Source of the DNA: JAGLON01 sp041394985
GTDB taxonomy: Bacteria > Zixibacteria > MSB-5A5 > GN15 > JAAZOE01
Assembly: GCA_041394985.1 (NCBI GenBank)
Contig: JAWLBI010000001.1
Coordinates: 1,860,001-1,924,000, forward strand
Reading direction: 5' to 3'
Length of the DNA stretch: 64,000 bases
Below the pieces are notes generated by a model. That model saw only the letters and a program-made list of their open reading frames with translations, was not told where the DNA came from and did no database searches. Positions 52,756 through 60,358 of the stretch are shown one piece after another (the first letter of the stretch is position 1; each line of letters begins with the position of its first letter). The translations under genes were made by a program, and so were the position numbers.

Positions 52756-52802
52756 GCGGGAACCCACCCTTTTTTGCAAAGCCAAAAAAGGGATGGGCCA
52801 CC
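52756..52802. repeat. Hairpin with conserved shoulders, family B, copy 1
   Basis: GCGGGAACCCAC and GATGGGCCACC shoulders surround a CCTTTTTTG/CAAAAAAGG stem. The same shoulders flank a different stem at 57632-57672 on the other strand. Confidence 0.7.
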
Positions 52803-52945
52803 AATGTCCTGTACTGAGCGGCAAATATTACATCCTGAGATTGCGACGTCGCTGGTCCGCCTGGGCGGACGCGCTCCTCGCAATGACCGGTACTATTATA
52901 GCAGTGAGTGCATAATCCATAATTCATTATTCATATAACTTTTCC

Positions 52946-52989
52946 GTCATTCCGAACGAGGCCCGTCCTCGGGCCGACTGAGGAATCTG
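52946..52989. repeat. CATTCCGAAC-type inverted-repeat element
   Basis: It starts GTCATTCCGAACGAG and ends GACTGAGGAATCTG, with an inner GGCCCG/CGGGCC stem and complementary ATTCC/GGAAT tips. Confidence 0.7.
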
Positions 52990-53010
52990 CTCTTGTCTCT
53001 TTATTAATTC

Positions 53011-53034
53011 GTAGGGGTGATTCACGAATCGCCC
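53011..53034 (+). repeat. GTAG-headed REP-like hairpin, left of AT-rich gene
   Basis: GTAGG then GGTGATTC/GAATCGCC with a T-G wobble. A near-identical copy lies at 53840-53863, on the other side of the AT-rich ORF. Confidence 0.75.
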
Positions 53035-53241
53035 TTTGGTATTTGCGATCTTGACATGCGCGAAGCGTAAATGGCGGAATTTAATAATCTATATAAAACT
53101 TCATCTTATGGCGGGAAATAATGAATCACATCGCGATTTTTATTGCATTGAGTTATATGAGTAAATAATATTGCATTATTACTTACTCAATGGGTGGGGT
53201 ACCAGATTATAAAGACTATTCTTTGCTAAGGGGTGAAAAAA

Positions 53242-53835
53242 ATGGCAATAGCACAGTTAATTTTAAAATATTTTAGGGTGCTTTTTTCGGCACCTGTAAT
53301 AATCGGCGCATTAGCATTGTTGTTCATAATAAAATTCAAGCCTGAAATTAAAAACTTAATTAAACACATTGCGACAATAAGACTGCCTGGTGGTGGTGAG
53401 CTTACAACTTCGCAAATCGAAAAATCAATAGAAGCACCTAATAAAATGGCTGGGACCAATCCCAAACCAGCTGATGAACAAACTGTATTAGAAGAAATGA
53501 CGCTATCGGTGGAAGATCAAAAATTAATAAGAGAACTATTTGAGGCAGAGAGAGCACGAGCAGCGATATGGGAATATCGTTATCTTAATTACTATTTGGC
53601 TCACAATTCACAGGTAGTGCTTGATTGGCTGGCGAAGCTTCAACCTCCGCCTACGGTGGAACTTGCAGATACGTTCATGCAACAAATAATACTAAGCGTC
53701 GATGAACGAAAGGCCATTATGGAAGCATTAAGAACTCATTATCTAGTCGATATTCAGAATAACCAACTTATTGTTACGCCCAAAGGCAAGGAATACATAC
53801 AATGGCGAGGACCAATTACATCTAAAACAGAATAG
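53242..53835 (+). CDS. AT-rich hypothetical membrane-anchored protein
   Basis: A 197-residue protein of unknown function. The ATG at 53242 follows AAGGGGTG. One membrane helix near the N-terminus (VIIGALALLFIIKFKPEIKN) precedes IRLPGGGEL and a charged cytoplasmic part. The last 60 residues (VDERKAIMEALRTHYLVDIQ, then QLIVTPKGKEYIQW) read like a winged-helix module. Codon use is far more AT-rich than in topA or xerC. It is flanked by two copies of one REP-like hairpin (53011 and 53840). Probably acquired; a role in host defence is possible but there is no direct evidence. Confidence 0.7.
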   Translation: MAIAQLILKYFRVLFSAPVIIGALALLFIIKFKPEIKNLIKHIATIRLPGGGELTTSQIEKSIEAPNKMAGTNPKPADEQTVLEEMTLSVEDQKLIRELFEAERARAAIWEYRYLNYYLAHNSQVVLDWLAKLQPPPTVELADTFMQQIILSVDERKAIMEALRTHYLVDIQNNQLIVTPKGKEYIQWRGPITSKTE

Positions 53836-53839
53836 TACC

Positions 53840-53863
53840 GTAGGGGCGATTCACGAATTGCCC
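53840..53863 (+). repeat. GTAG-headed REP-like hairpin, right of AT-rich gene
   Basis: GTAGG then GGCGATTC/GAATTGCC with a G-T wobble. It differs from the 53011 copy at the wobble positions only. Confidence 0.75.
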
Positions 53864-53871
53864 ATCCGTAC

Positions 53872-53901
53872 TTGACAAATACATCCCTTATATAATATAA
53901 T
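53872..53901 (+). promoter_or_regulatory. Consensus sigma-70 promoter for the second AT-rich ORF
   Basis: TTGACA (53872-53877), 18 bases, TATAAT (53896-53901), 45 bases before the ATG. Confidence 0.7.
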
Positions 53902-53945
53902 AAAAACATTATCTTAATGTGCAATATCGGCGTAGGCTGGAATAA

Positions 53946-54668
53946 ATGGAAATAATAATCGCGATAATAGCCATAATTGGTATTTGGGTTATTGCAAAAC
54001 ATTGGATGCGAATAAGCAGTAACGAAAAACGTATTAACAATGAAATGCAACAACTTGGACTATCAATGGAAGAATTGGCCGGTTTGGATAGAGAAGAGGC
54101 AGAAGCAAAAATCGCTCGGGCTCAGCAGAAATATAGGGAATCTTTGTTGGCCAAAGGAATAGATATTTATAACTTCATGCCTGTAATTGGGCAAGATATA
54201 GCTTGGATAGATATTGTTCGTCATGTTTTTCGTATATTAGAATTTGATAGGGGAGGAACTGTAGTTGGTCCAAATAACGAGGTTAAGGCGGAAAGCATGC
54301 TTTTACCCTATGGATACTTGATAGCTGAATCACCAATTCTGAATCAACCTGTAAAAATCCCAATTTGCCATGCTTTTGATTTCCTTCAAGCTGCAATGGT
54401 TTTTGATAGCCCAGAAATTATTGCAGAGATAGGAACGCAATATGAATTGCTTGTGACCTATGCACCAAAAAAGGCATACTCTGATGGTCGTGGAAAAGGC
54501 CAATGGCATGTAATGCATTATGTGATTACACCTCACGGCACACTCGATAGATATTATGACTACGAATATGATCAACACATGAAATATCCTAAGCCTGAGA
54601 AACTTTTTGGCCAATTTATCTATGAAGGAGAAACTAGTATTGAATTTAACAACGCTCCTGATTTATAA
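53946..54668 (+). CDS. AT-rich hypothetical protein with N-terminal membrane helix
   Basis: A 240-residue protein of unknown function. Residues 1-20 (MEIIIAIIAIIGIWVIAKHW) form a membrane anchor. A short helical segment rich in Glu, Arg and Gln (about 26-65) is followed by a globular region with aromatic-rich motifs (WHVMHYVITPHGTLDRYYDY, about residues 180-200). No family was recognised. Its base composition matches the preceding ORF and not the chromosome, and it has its own consensus promoter. It separates topA from xerC. Confidence 0.7.
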   Translation: MEIIIAIIAIIGIWVIAKHWMRISSNEKRINNEMQQLGLSMEELAGLDREEAEAKIARAQQKYRESLLAKGIDIYNFMPVIGQDIAWIDIVRHVFRILEFDRGGTVVGPNNEVKAESMLLPYGYLIAESPILNQPVKIPICHAFDFLQAAMVFDSPEIIAEIGTQYELLVTYAPKKAYSDGRGKGQWHVMHYVITPHGTLDRYYDYEYDQHMKYPKPEKLFGQFIYEGETSIEFNNAPDL

Positions 54669-54744
54669 CTGACATAGATGTGAGATTTAATTCCTCCCAA
54701 GAAAGTGATTGATTCCATAACCTCAAACGCCTACCTTTACTACC

Positions 54745-55677
54745 ATGGAAAGATATGCGCAATACCTGCAGGCGTTCTACGAGTATCTCGAAAAATCCGG
54801 CCGCTACAGCCCCAATACCACCGCCGGATACAAACGAGACCTCGACCGCTTCGCCGAATTCCTGCACACTCAGCAGTTCCCGACCGAGGCCTTCGCGCGG
54901 GTCAACAAGATTCTCCTGCGCACCTTCCTCGGACGCCTCAACGACAAGGATATCGGTAACCGCTCCATCGCGCGCTTTCTGTCCGCCCTGGCGACCTTCC
55001 AGAAATTCATCCAGACCAAAAAGGCCGCACCGGACTTGTTTTTCGAGCTCCCGAAGATTAAATATTCCCGCAAGCTGGCTGAATTTTTATCGCCCGAGCA
55101 GGTAAAGGAGATACTCGAACCGAAACCGGACGGCACCCCGGCCAAAACCGAGAAACAGATGCTAAACAAATGGTTCCGCCTCTTCCGGGATTTGACCATG
55201 CTGGAATTCCTGTATTCATCCGGCATGCGCCGGGCCGAACTGGTCGGAATCAAACTCGATGCCGTCGACATCGACCGCAAGATGATCACCGTCTTCGGCA
55301 AAGGCAGCAAGGAGCGCAATGTCCCCATGGGCGATCCGGCGATTAAAGCGTATAAGAAATATAATCAGATGAGGAAGCGCAAACTGGCAGATCTGGGCAT
55401 CGACAGTAATCGGCTGTTTCTCAATTACAGGGGAGAACCGCTGACCGTCCGCAGTGTCAACCGCATCGTCCGTACGTATGGGCTCAAGGCGGGCGTCAAG
55501 GTCACGCCGCACATGCTTCGCCACAGCTTTGCGACCCATCTGCTGGATAACGGCGCCGATATCCGCGCCATTCAGGAGATGCTGGGGCACGAGGCGCTCT
55601 CGACCACTCAGCAATACACGCACATTACCGCGGGGCGGCTGAAAGCGGCATACAAAAAAGCGCATCCGCGCGCGTAA
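54745..55677 (+). CDS. xerC: Tyrosine recombinase XerC/XerD
   Basis: A 310-residue tyrosine recombinase that resolves chromosome dimers at dif with its partner. The N-terminal SAM-like DNA-binding domain occupies residues 1-90 (FYEYLEKSGRYSPNTTAGYK). Catalytic residues are Arg162 (SSGMRRAELVG), the lysine in GKGSKERNVP, His256 and Arg259 (HMLRHSF), His282 (LGHEAL) and Tyr291 (QQYTH). The xerC-hslV-hslU order recalls Bacillus codV-clpQ-clpY, supporting a housekeeping Xer enzyme and not an element integrase. Confidence 0.94.
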   Translation: MERYAQYLQAFYEYLEKSGRYSPNTTAGYKRDLDRFAEFLHTQQFPTEAFARVNKILLRTFLGRLNDKDIGNRSIARFLSALATFQKFIQTKKAAPDLFFELPKIKYSRKLAEFLSPEQVKEILEPKPDGTPAKTEKQMLNKWFRLFRDLTMLEFLYSSGMRRAELVGIKLDAVDIDRKMITVFGKGSKERNVPMGDPAIKAYKKYNQMRKRKLADLGIDSNRLFLNYRGEPLTVRSVNRIVRTYGLKAGVKVTPHMLRHSFATHLLDNGADIRAIQEMLGHEALSTTQQYTHITAGRLKAAYKKAHPRA

Positions 55678-55694
55678 CATATAACGAGGAACAC

Positions 55695-56237
55695 ATGAAA
55701 AAACCGGAAATACACGCGACAACAATCATCGCTGTGCACCACAACGGCAAAGTGGCCATGGCCGGAGACGGTCAGGTGACCTTTGGGCAGACCGTCATGA
55801 AAGGTACCGCCAAAAAACTGCGCCGGATGTACAACGACAAAATCCTGGCCGGATTCGCAGGCTCTGCCGCTGATGCCTTCACGCTGTTTGAGCTGTTCGA
55901 GAAAAAAATTGAGGAGTTCAACGGGCAACTCGTCCGAGCTGCGGTCGAACTGGCTAAAGAATGGCGGCGGGATAAATTCCTGCGGCACCTCGAGGCGCTC
56001 CTCGCCGTCGCCGATAAGGAGCACCTGCTTATTCTCACTGGGCAGGGAGATGTCGTCGAACCGGATGACGGCATTATTGCCATCGGTTCCGGCGGCAACT
56101 ATGCGCTCGCTGCGGCTCGGGCATTGATCGCCGAAACCGATCTCGATGCGCCCGCCATCGCACGCAAGGCGATGGAAGTCGCGGCCAATATCTGCGTCTA
56201 TACTAATTCCAATATCATTGTAGAGACTCTGGAGTAA
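55695..56237 (+). CDS. hslV: ATP-dependent protease subunit HslV
   Basis: HslV is the peptidase half of the HslUV (ClpYQ) protease, a proteasome-like dodecamer. Its 180 residues begin MKKPEIHATTIIAV; removal of the first eight residues exposes Thr9 as the nucleophile. AGDGQVTFG and GFAGSAADAFTLFE are family blocks, and GSGGNYALAAARAL lies near residue 135. CGAGGA lies upstream. It is 17 bp after xerC and 2 bp before hslU. Confidence 0.96.
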   Translation: MKKPEIHATTIIAVHHNGKVAMAGDGQVTFGQTVMKGTAKKLRRMYNDKILAGFAGSAADAFTLFELFEKKIEEFNGQLVRAAVELAKEWRRDKFLRHLEALLAVADKEHLLILTGQGDVVEPDDGIIAIGSGGNYALAAARALIAETDLDAPAIARKAMEVAANICVYTNSNIIVETLE

Positions 56238-56239
56238 TA

Positions 56240-57622
56240 ATGGAAATACAGACAAGCAAACAATCAAAAAAGAATAAAAACGCCATCGAAAAGCTCACGC
56301 CGAAACAAATCGTCGAGGAGCTGGATAAATACATCGTCGGGCAGGACAAGGCCAAGCGCGCGGTCGCAATCGCCTTGCGCAACCGCTGGCGCCGTCAGAG
56401 CATCACATCCGATATCTCCAAAGAAATCATGCCGGCCAATATCCTGATGATCGGTCCGACCGGCGTAGGTAAGACGGAAATCTCGCGACGTTTGGCCGAT
56501 TTAACGGCCGCCCCATTTGTCAAAGTCGAGGCCTCGAAATTCACCGAGGTCGGATATGTCGGCCGCGATGTCGAGTCGATGATCCGCGACCTGGTCGACC
56601 TCGCCGTCAACATGGTCAAAGAGGAAAAGTCCAGGACCGTCGCCGAGGAAGCCAAAAAACGTACGACGAAAAAACTATTGGAATTGCTCCTCCCATCCAG
56701 TCGTCCTCAGGCCGGAATGACGGAAGCCGATTCGGACCGCATAAAAAGCACTCGCGAGCGCATGAAGGGAATGCTGGAAAACGGATTGCTCGAAGACCGC
56801 ACCGTCGAAGTTGAAGTCTCATCCGGTGGTTTACCGACAATCGAAGTATTCACTCCGCAGGGACTCGAAGAGATGGGCATGAACTTCAAGGAGATGTTCG
56901 GCAATCTGCTCCCGCCGCAGAAGAAGAAAAAACAGAAGATGACCATCGCCGAGGCGCGCAAGATTCTCGAAGCCGAGGAAACGAGCAAGCTCATCAACAT
57001 GGATGAAGTCGTTCAGATAGCACTTGAGCGGGCGCAGGAATCCGGCATGGTGTTCATCGATGAAATCGATAAGATCGTCGGCAAAGGTTCGCAGCATGGC
57101 CCGGATGTCTCTCGCGAAGGCGTCCAGCGGGATATCCTCCCGGTCGTCGAGGGCTGCAATGTCATGACGAAATACGGCATGGTGCACACCGATCATATGC
57201 TGTTCATCGCGGCCGGAGCATTCCACGGCAAATCGCCGTCGGATCTGGTGCCGGAATTGCAGGGGAGACTCCCCATTCGCGTCGAATTGAATTCGCTCGG
57301 AGCCGAGGATTTCGTGCGCATCCTGACCGAACCGAAGGCGGCCCTCACGCGGCAATACAAAGAAATGCTGGCGACCGAAGGCGTACAGATATCATTCGAG
57401 GATGGCGCCGTCAAGCGCATCGCAGCGATAGCGGCCGAGGTGAATGAGACGGCGGAAAACATCGGTGCGCGGCGATTGCATACTGTGATGGCAACATTGC
57501 TGGACGAAATCATGTTTGATGCGCCCGACTGCGAAAAGACGGTTGTCGTGACCGAAGCGATGGTCAACGATGTCCTGTCGAATATCCTGCAGAACAAAGA
57601 CCTCAGCCGGTACATCTTGTAA
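56240..57622 (+). CDS. hslU: ATP-dependent protease ATPase subunit HslU
   Basis: HslU is the AAA+ unfoldase that feeds HslV. At 460 residues it has the N-terminal LTPKQIVEELDKYIVGQDKAK, Walker A GPTGVGKTE (about residues 73-81), a variable I domain (about 130-240), Walker B MVFIDEIDKI (about 270) and the sensor-2 region ENIGARRLHTV. The C-terminal residues (LSRYIL) form the tail that inserts into HslV. It starts 2 bp after hslV and is last in the operon. Confidence 0.97.
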   Translation: MEIQTSKQSKKNKNAIEKLTPKQIVEELDKYIVGQDKAKRAVAIALRNRWRRQSITSDISKEIMPANILMIGPTGVGKTEISRRLADLTAAPFVKVEASKFTEVGYVGRDVESMIRDLVDLAVNMVKEEKSRTVAEEAKKRTTKKLLELLLPSSRPQAGMTEADSDRIKSTRERMKGMLENGLLEDRTVEVEVSSGGLPTIEVFTPQGLEEMGMNFKEMFGNLLPPQKKKKQKMTIAEARKILEAEETSKLINMDEVVQIALERAQESGMVFIDEIDKIVGKGSQHGPDVSREGVQRDILPVVEGCNVMTKYGMVHTDHMLFIAAGAFHGKSPSDLVPELQGRLPIRVELNSLGAEDFVRILTEPKAALTRQYKEMLATEGVQISFEDGAVKRIAAIAAEVNETAENIGARRLHTVMATLLDEIMFDAPDCEKTVVVTEAMVNDVLSNILQNKDLSRYIL

Positions 57623-57631
57623 AAATTATGA

Positions 57632-57672
57632 GTGGGTAGCCCATCCGCCGCGGCGGACCGTGGGTTCCCGCC
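57632..57672. repeat. Hairpin with conserved shoulders, family B, copy 2 (inverted)
   Basis: On the minus strand GCGGGAACCCAC and GATGGGCTACC flank a GC-rich stem; the core TCCGCCGCGGCGGA (57644-57657) is a perfect palindrome. Compare 52756-52802. Confidence 0.7.
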
Positions 57673-57700
57673 AATTGTAGGTCGAAACATAATACATTTT

Positions 57701-57749
57701 GTCATTCCCGAGAGGGAGTCATTCTTATGACGACCGAGTCGGGAATCCA
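57701..57749. repeat. CATTCCCGAG inverted-repeat element, copy 2
   Basis: It has the same ends as 52486-52532 and is 2 bases longer, with a slightly different centre. Confidence 0.8.
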
Positions 57750-57776
57750 GTAGGGCGGATTTTTCATAAAACCGCC
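57750..57776 (+). repeat. GTAG-headed REP-like hairpin
   Basis: GTAGG then GGCGGATTTT/AAAACCGCC, with one unpaired A. Confidence 0.7.
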
Positions 57777-57781
57777 GTCTT

Positions 57782-57808
57782 GTAGGTCGAAACCCCTGTG
57801 GTTTCGAC
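57782..57808 (+). repeat. GTAG-headed REP-like hairpin
   Basis: GTAG then GTCGAAACC/GGTTTCGAC, a perfect 9-bp stem. The first 12 bases recur alone at 57677-57688. Confidence 0.75.
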
Positions 57809-57813
57809 AAAAC

Positions 57814-57842
57814 GTAGGGCAGGTTTCCCAAAGAAACCTGCC
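57814..57842 (+). repeat. GTAG-headed REP-like hairpin
   Basis: GTAGG then GGCAGGTTTC/GAAACCTGCC, a perfect 10-bp stem. Closely related to 61301-61328. Confidence 0.8.
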
Positions 57843-58015
57843 ATCGCGCAAAGCGCGAAAAACACACCTCGCCCTCGAAGACTCGGGCACCCCACTCAAA
57901 AGTGCACGACAAGGGCAGATTCCTCGGCGCTCGCGCTTCGCGCATTGCATCTCGGTATGGCTAGTAGTATTTTCTGAATGAAATAAATGACAGCCGAATT
58001 TATCAATAAGTACGG

Positions 58016-58133
58016 GTCATTGCGAGCCCTTCTTAGGGCGTCGCAATCTCAGGGTGTATATCTATGCTGCATTGCTCTATACAACATCCTGAGATCGCGA
58101 CGGTTGTCATCGGAATGACTCCCTCGCGATGAC
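58016..58133. repeat. Composite TCATYGCGAG element, uninterrupted copy
   Basis: It begins GTCATTGCGAGCCCTTCTTA and ends CTCGCGATGAC. Inner arms ATCTCAGG and CCTGAGAT are complementary. It serves as the uninterrupted reference for 52631-52887. Confidence 0.78.
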
Positions 58134-58231
58134 GCAGTGGTTTATAATAGTATCATGGAATTATGAAACATTACATACAGTAGCACATGTATTCCCAAGA
58201 CCGAATAATCCGGCCCCCGCAAGGAAATATC

Positions 58232-58774
58232 TCACACCGCCGAAATCTTGACATCCCCGATTAAACTGCTGCAATGAATATCGATCTTGGTCGAGGCCGA
58301 CTCGTAATTCGGCGTCTGTTCGCTGAATGAATTACCGAATCCGGTGCGATGGACATCGAAGAAGCGCAAATCGCCGATCAGATTGCTGCTATAGACTTTT
58401 ACCGCCGTGTCTTTCTTGACGAATATCCGGATATCACCGATGAATGAAGAGATATTGAGGCGATTAACGCCCGGCTTCAATTCCGCATTGACGAAATTCA
58501 AATCCGTGTCGCCGATAAAGTGGCTGATATCGGACTTGTCGATATCGCCCGAGATATTATCATGATGCGTATCGCCGAAGAACTTAAAGTCGCTGTAATT
58601 TGAATCTTTGCCGCGCTCTTTTTTAATCGCGCGGTAGACCAGGTATATCCCAAAACAAATCAGGGCCAGTGACCAAAACGTGACGAACTCGAATATTTCG
58701 AAATTCAAGTTGTTTAAGAGAAACAGCGATCCTGCAATTACGAGGATCAGTCCCCAAATTCGGCTTGATGTCAT
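58232..58774 (-). CDS. LiaF-like membrane protein (cell-wall-stress response type)
   Basis: A 180-residue protein of the LiaF/DUF2154 type. Two hydrophobic helices (IWGLILVIAGSLFLLNNL and FWSLALICFGIYLVYRAI) precede a repetitive beta-helical C-terminus with three FIGD or LIGD turns (ISHFIGDTDLNF, ISSFIGDIRIFV, SSNLIGDLRFF). LiaF relatives modulate envelope-stress two-component systems; no liaRS is nearby. I choose the ATG at 58774. AGGAGGT lies about 15 bases upstream, which is far; an ATT codon three codons earlier is better spaced, so the start is uncertain. Confidence 0.82.
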   Translation of the reverse strand: MTSSRIWGLILVIAGSLFLLNNLNFEIFEFVTFWSLALICFGIYLVYRAIKKERGKDSNYSDFKFFGDTHHDNISGDIDKSDISHFIGDTDLNFVNAELKPGVNRLNISSFIGDIRIFVKKDTAVKVYSSNLIGDLRFFDVHRTGFGNSFSEQTPNYESASTKIDIHCSSLIGDVKISAV

Positions 58775-58844
58775 CGTCTTAATAGCGCACCTCCTGTTTA
58801 GTACATAGTACGCAATATTCCCAATTCGGTTGCCCGTCTGAAAA

Positions 58845-58876
58845 TAAAAAAGGGAAATGCTTGTCGGCATTTCCCT
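58845..58876 (-). terminator. Intrinsic terminator of the porin gene
   Basis: On the minus strand GGGAAATGC (58875-58867) pairs with GCATTTCCC (58860-58852), followed by TTTTTT. Confidence 0.88.
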
Positions 58877-58895
58877 TAGTCAAAACTTCCCGGAA

Positions 58896-60131
58896 TTAGA
58901 AGTTCACCGTCCACATGAGGTATCCCCACAGGCCCATCTTGCTGTCTTTACCGGCATAGTCTTCTTCCGGTGAGAAGACTGAGAGCCCGCCCGTGACGAC
59001 CGAACCATTGGCGACTTTGCGGACCAGCGTGATATCGCCTTCAAACCCAACCTTTGAAGTCAGCGTTCCATCGACGGCGCTGTTATAATTCTCCGCCGTC
59101 TTAAAGTAATGGAAGTCGCCCTTCAGAATCCAATTGGGGGCGACATTGCCCTTGGCGCGTAGCATGACATCGATGAGGCCGGTCATCGGCGAACCCAGGA
59201 AATAATCCATGTAACCGCGGAAGGCGTGCCCGGTGTAATAGGCATTCGTATATGATTTATATTTGGTCGCATCCGTACCGTCATCGCCCGAGGTGTAATC
59301 GAATCCAAGCGCCGTGCGGACATTGCCCTTGCCGTCGAATGTATACCCGAACTCACCGTTTACCATAAATGCCGCGATATCGAGCGACATCGTGTCCGGC
59401 AGCATATCCGGAACGATAGTACCCATCTGATAGTTGCCCTGGAAGGTGACATCGAAATTACTGAACGTATTATTGTAATACCCGCCAAGGTTGAATCGCT
59501 TAAGCGGCGCCTCGGCATAGCCGTTGGAGTCGGCGTTCAGCTCATAAAAGATAAAGGCGTCGAAGTGCGCCTTTTCGAATGTCGAATAGACACCGAAGAC
59601 ATCGAAGTCACGATTGTAACCCGCGGAATTGACTTCCTCTTTCTTCAGGTAGAAGAAATCGACACGGTAGTTTTCCGGACGGAAGGACGCAATCATACCA
59701 TCCCAGCTCCGGCCGATATTATGCCAGCCGACCGCACCGAATACGCGCTGATTGCCATAGTTGACCTCGAATCGCCCACCCTTGAGGTAGAATATCGGCA
59801 GGGAAGGGCACTGCAGTTCGAAGTATGCCTGATGCAGATCGACATTATCGGTCGATTCCAGGTTACCGGATTCCGGGTCACCCAACCGGCGGGAATCCTG
59901 AAATTGAATATAGACCTGAGCCATATCGGTCGGCTCGAATTTCAGGCCGAGTCTGGTTCGTAAGTCGTTATACTGCTGTGTATGGCGCTGTTCCTCGAAC
60001 GAGCGGTTGCTCAGTTCGGCGCGCAAGCGAATCTGGCCGTCATAGCTGAATTTCGTTTCGGCACTGCCGATTGCGGCAAGCAGGAGGAGCGCCATCGCCG
60101 TCAAAAGCAGTAAAGTGGCTGATTTCTTCAT
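58896..60131 (-). CDS. Outer-membrane porin, alginate-export-like
   Basis: A 411-residue outer-membrane beta-barrel. The ATG at 60131 follows GGAAGG and opens a signal peptide (MKKSATLLLLTAMALLLLAA, cut near GSAE). The mature protein resembles the alginate-export (AlgE-like) porins: FSYDGQIRLRAELSNRSFEE, LRTRLGLKF, FQDSRRLGDPES, LKGGRFEVNYGNQRVFGAVG. It ends GYLMWTVNF with a terminal Phe. The family name does not imply alginate transport here; a general or substrate-specific porin is the safe call. It is monocistronic with a strong terminator. Confidence 0.87.
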   Translation of the reverse strand: MKKSATLLLLTAMALLLLAAIGSAETKFSYDGQIRLRAELSNRSFEEQRHTQQYNDLRTRLGLKFEPTDMAQVYIQFQDSRRLGDPESGNLESTDNVDLHQAYFELQCPSLPIFYLKGGRFEVNYGNQRVFGAVGWHNIGRSWDGMIASFRPENYRVDFFYLKKEEVNSAGYNRDFDVFGVYSTFEKAHFDAFIFYELNADSNGYAEAPLKRFNLGGYYNNTFSNFDVTFQGNYQMGTIVPDMLPDTMSLDIAAFMVNGEFGYTFDGKGNVRTALGFDYTSGDDGTDATKYKSYTNAYYTGHAFRGYMDYFLGSPMTGLIDVMLRAKGNVAPNWILKGDFHYFKTAENYNSAVDGTLTSKVGFEGDITLVRKVANGSVVTGGLSVFSPEEDYAGKDSKMGLWGYLMWTVNF

Positions 60132-60291
60132 ACATTTTCCTTCCCATGTCTGTATAGATTTTTGCGCTAATCGTGTCTCAATAATGTGAGCACAGTACTG
60201 TTCATCAACAAAAACTTTCCCCTGCAACGGGCCCAGTTGCACCCGTTTATACTTTCGGATCGTAGAATCATAGTATCAGGACAAGTTTTCC

Positions 60292-60319
60292 TTGACTTTA
60301 ATCAAGTCCCGCGTAATTT
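60292..60319 (+). promoter_or_regulatory. Sigma-70-type promoter for argF
   Basis: TTGACT (60292-60297), 16 bases, TAATTT (60314-60319), 39 bases before the ATG. No arginine operator is recognised. Confidence 0.55.
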
Positions 60320-60358
60320 GGGAGCGATTCTGTAACTATTTAGTAAATGAGGTGAACC

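Larger units (their letters stand above)
52631..52887. repeat. Composite TCATYGCGAG element, copy 1, with nested insertion
   Basis: The left arm GTCATCGCGAGCCCTTCTTA and the right end CTCGCAATGAC are complementary at the tips. An uninterrupted copy of about 118 bp lies at 58016-58133. Here about 131 bp extra is present, bounded by the direct repeat ACATCCTGAGATT at 52699-52711 and 52830-52842. Confidence 0.75.
52326..53241. repeat. Repeat island, no gene, between topA and AT-rich ORFs
   Basis: This 916-bp stretch holds no convincing gene. Short ORFs here only translate the repeats. It contains, in order: hairpin family A at 52351, the topA terminator, a 35-bp unit at 52430-52464 found inverted at 57861-57895, a CATTCCCGAG element at 52486, a composite TCATCGCGAG element at 52631-52887 with a nested insertion, a CATTCCGAAC element at 52946-52989, and a GTAG-headed hairpin at 53011. 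An AT-rich segment with a GAGTAA/TTACTC inverted repeat precedes the next gene. Confidence 0.8.
57623..58231. repeat. Second repeat island, no gene
   Basis: These 609 bp between hslU and the leftward LiaF-like gene hold no convincing gene. They contain family B (57632), a partial GTAG head (57677), a CATTCCCGAG element (57701), three GTAG-headed hairpins (57750, 57782, 57814), the inverted copy of the 52430 unit (57861-57895) and an uninterrupted composite element (58016-58133). Most families are shared with 52326-53241. Confidence 0.8.

Noticed and set aside
52715..52915. 66-residue ORF in the first repeat island
   Set aside because: It is a translation of repeat elements; the peptide carries repeat-derived phrases and no ribosome site.
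52326..53241. Regular repeats as a possible CRISPR array
   Set aside because: The repeats are of several different families, irregularly spaced and palindromic, with no constant spacer length and no cas gene.
54745..55677. Tyrosine recombinase as integrase of an island carrying the AT-rich genes
   Set aside because: It is followed directly by hslV and hslU in the conserved housekeeping order and shares chromosomal base composition; no att sites or tRNA are nearby.
57702..57950. 82-residue leftward ORF in the second repeat island
   Set aside because: It spans several repeat elements and has no protein-like features.
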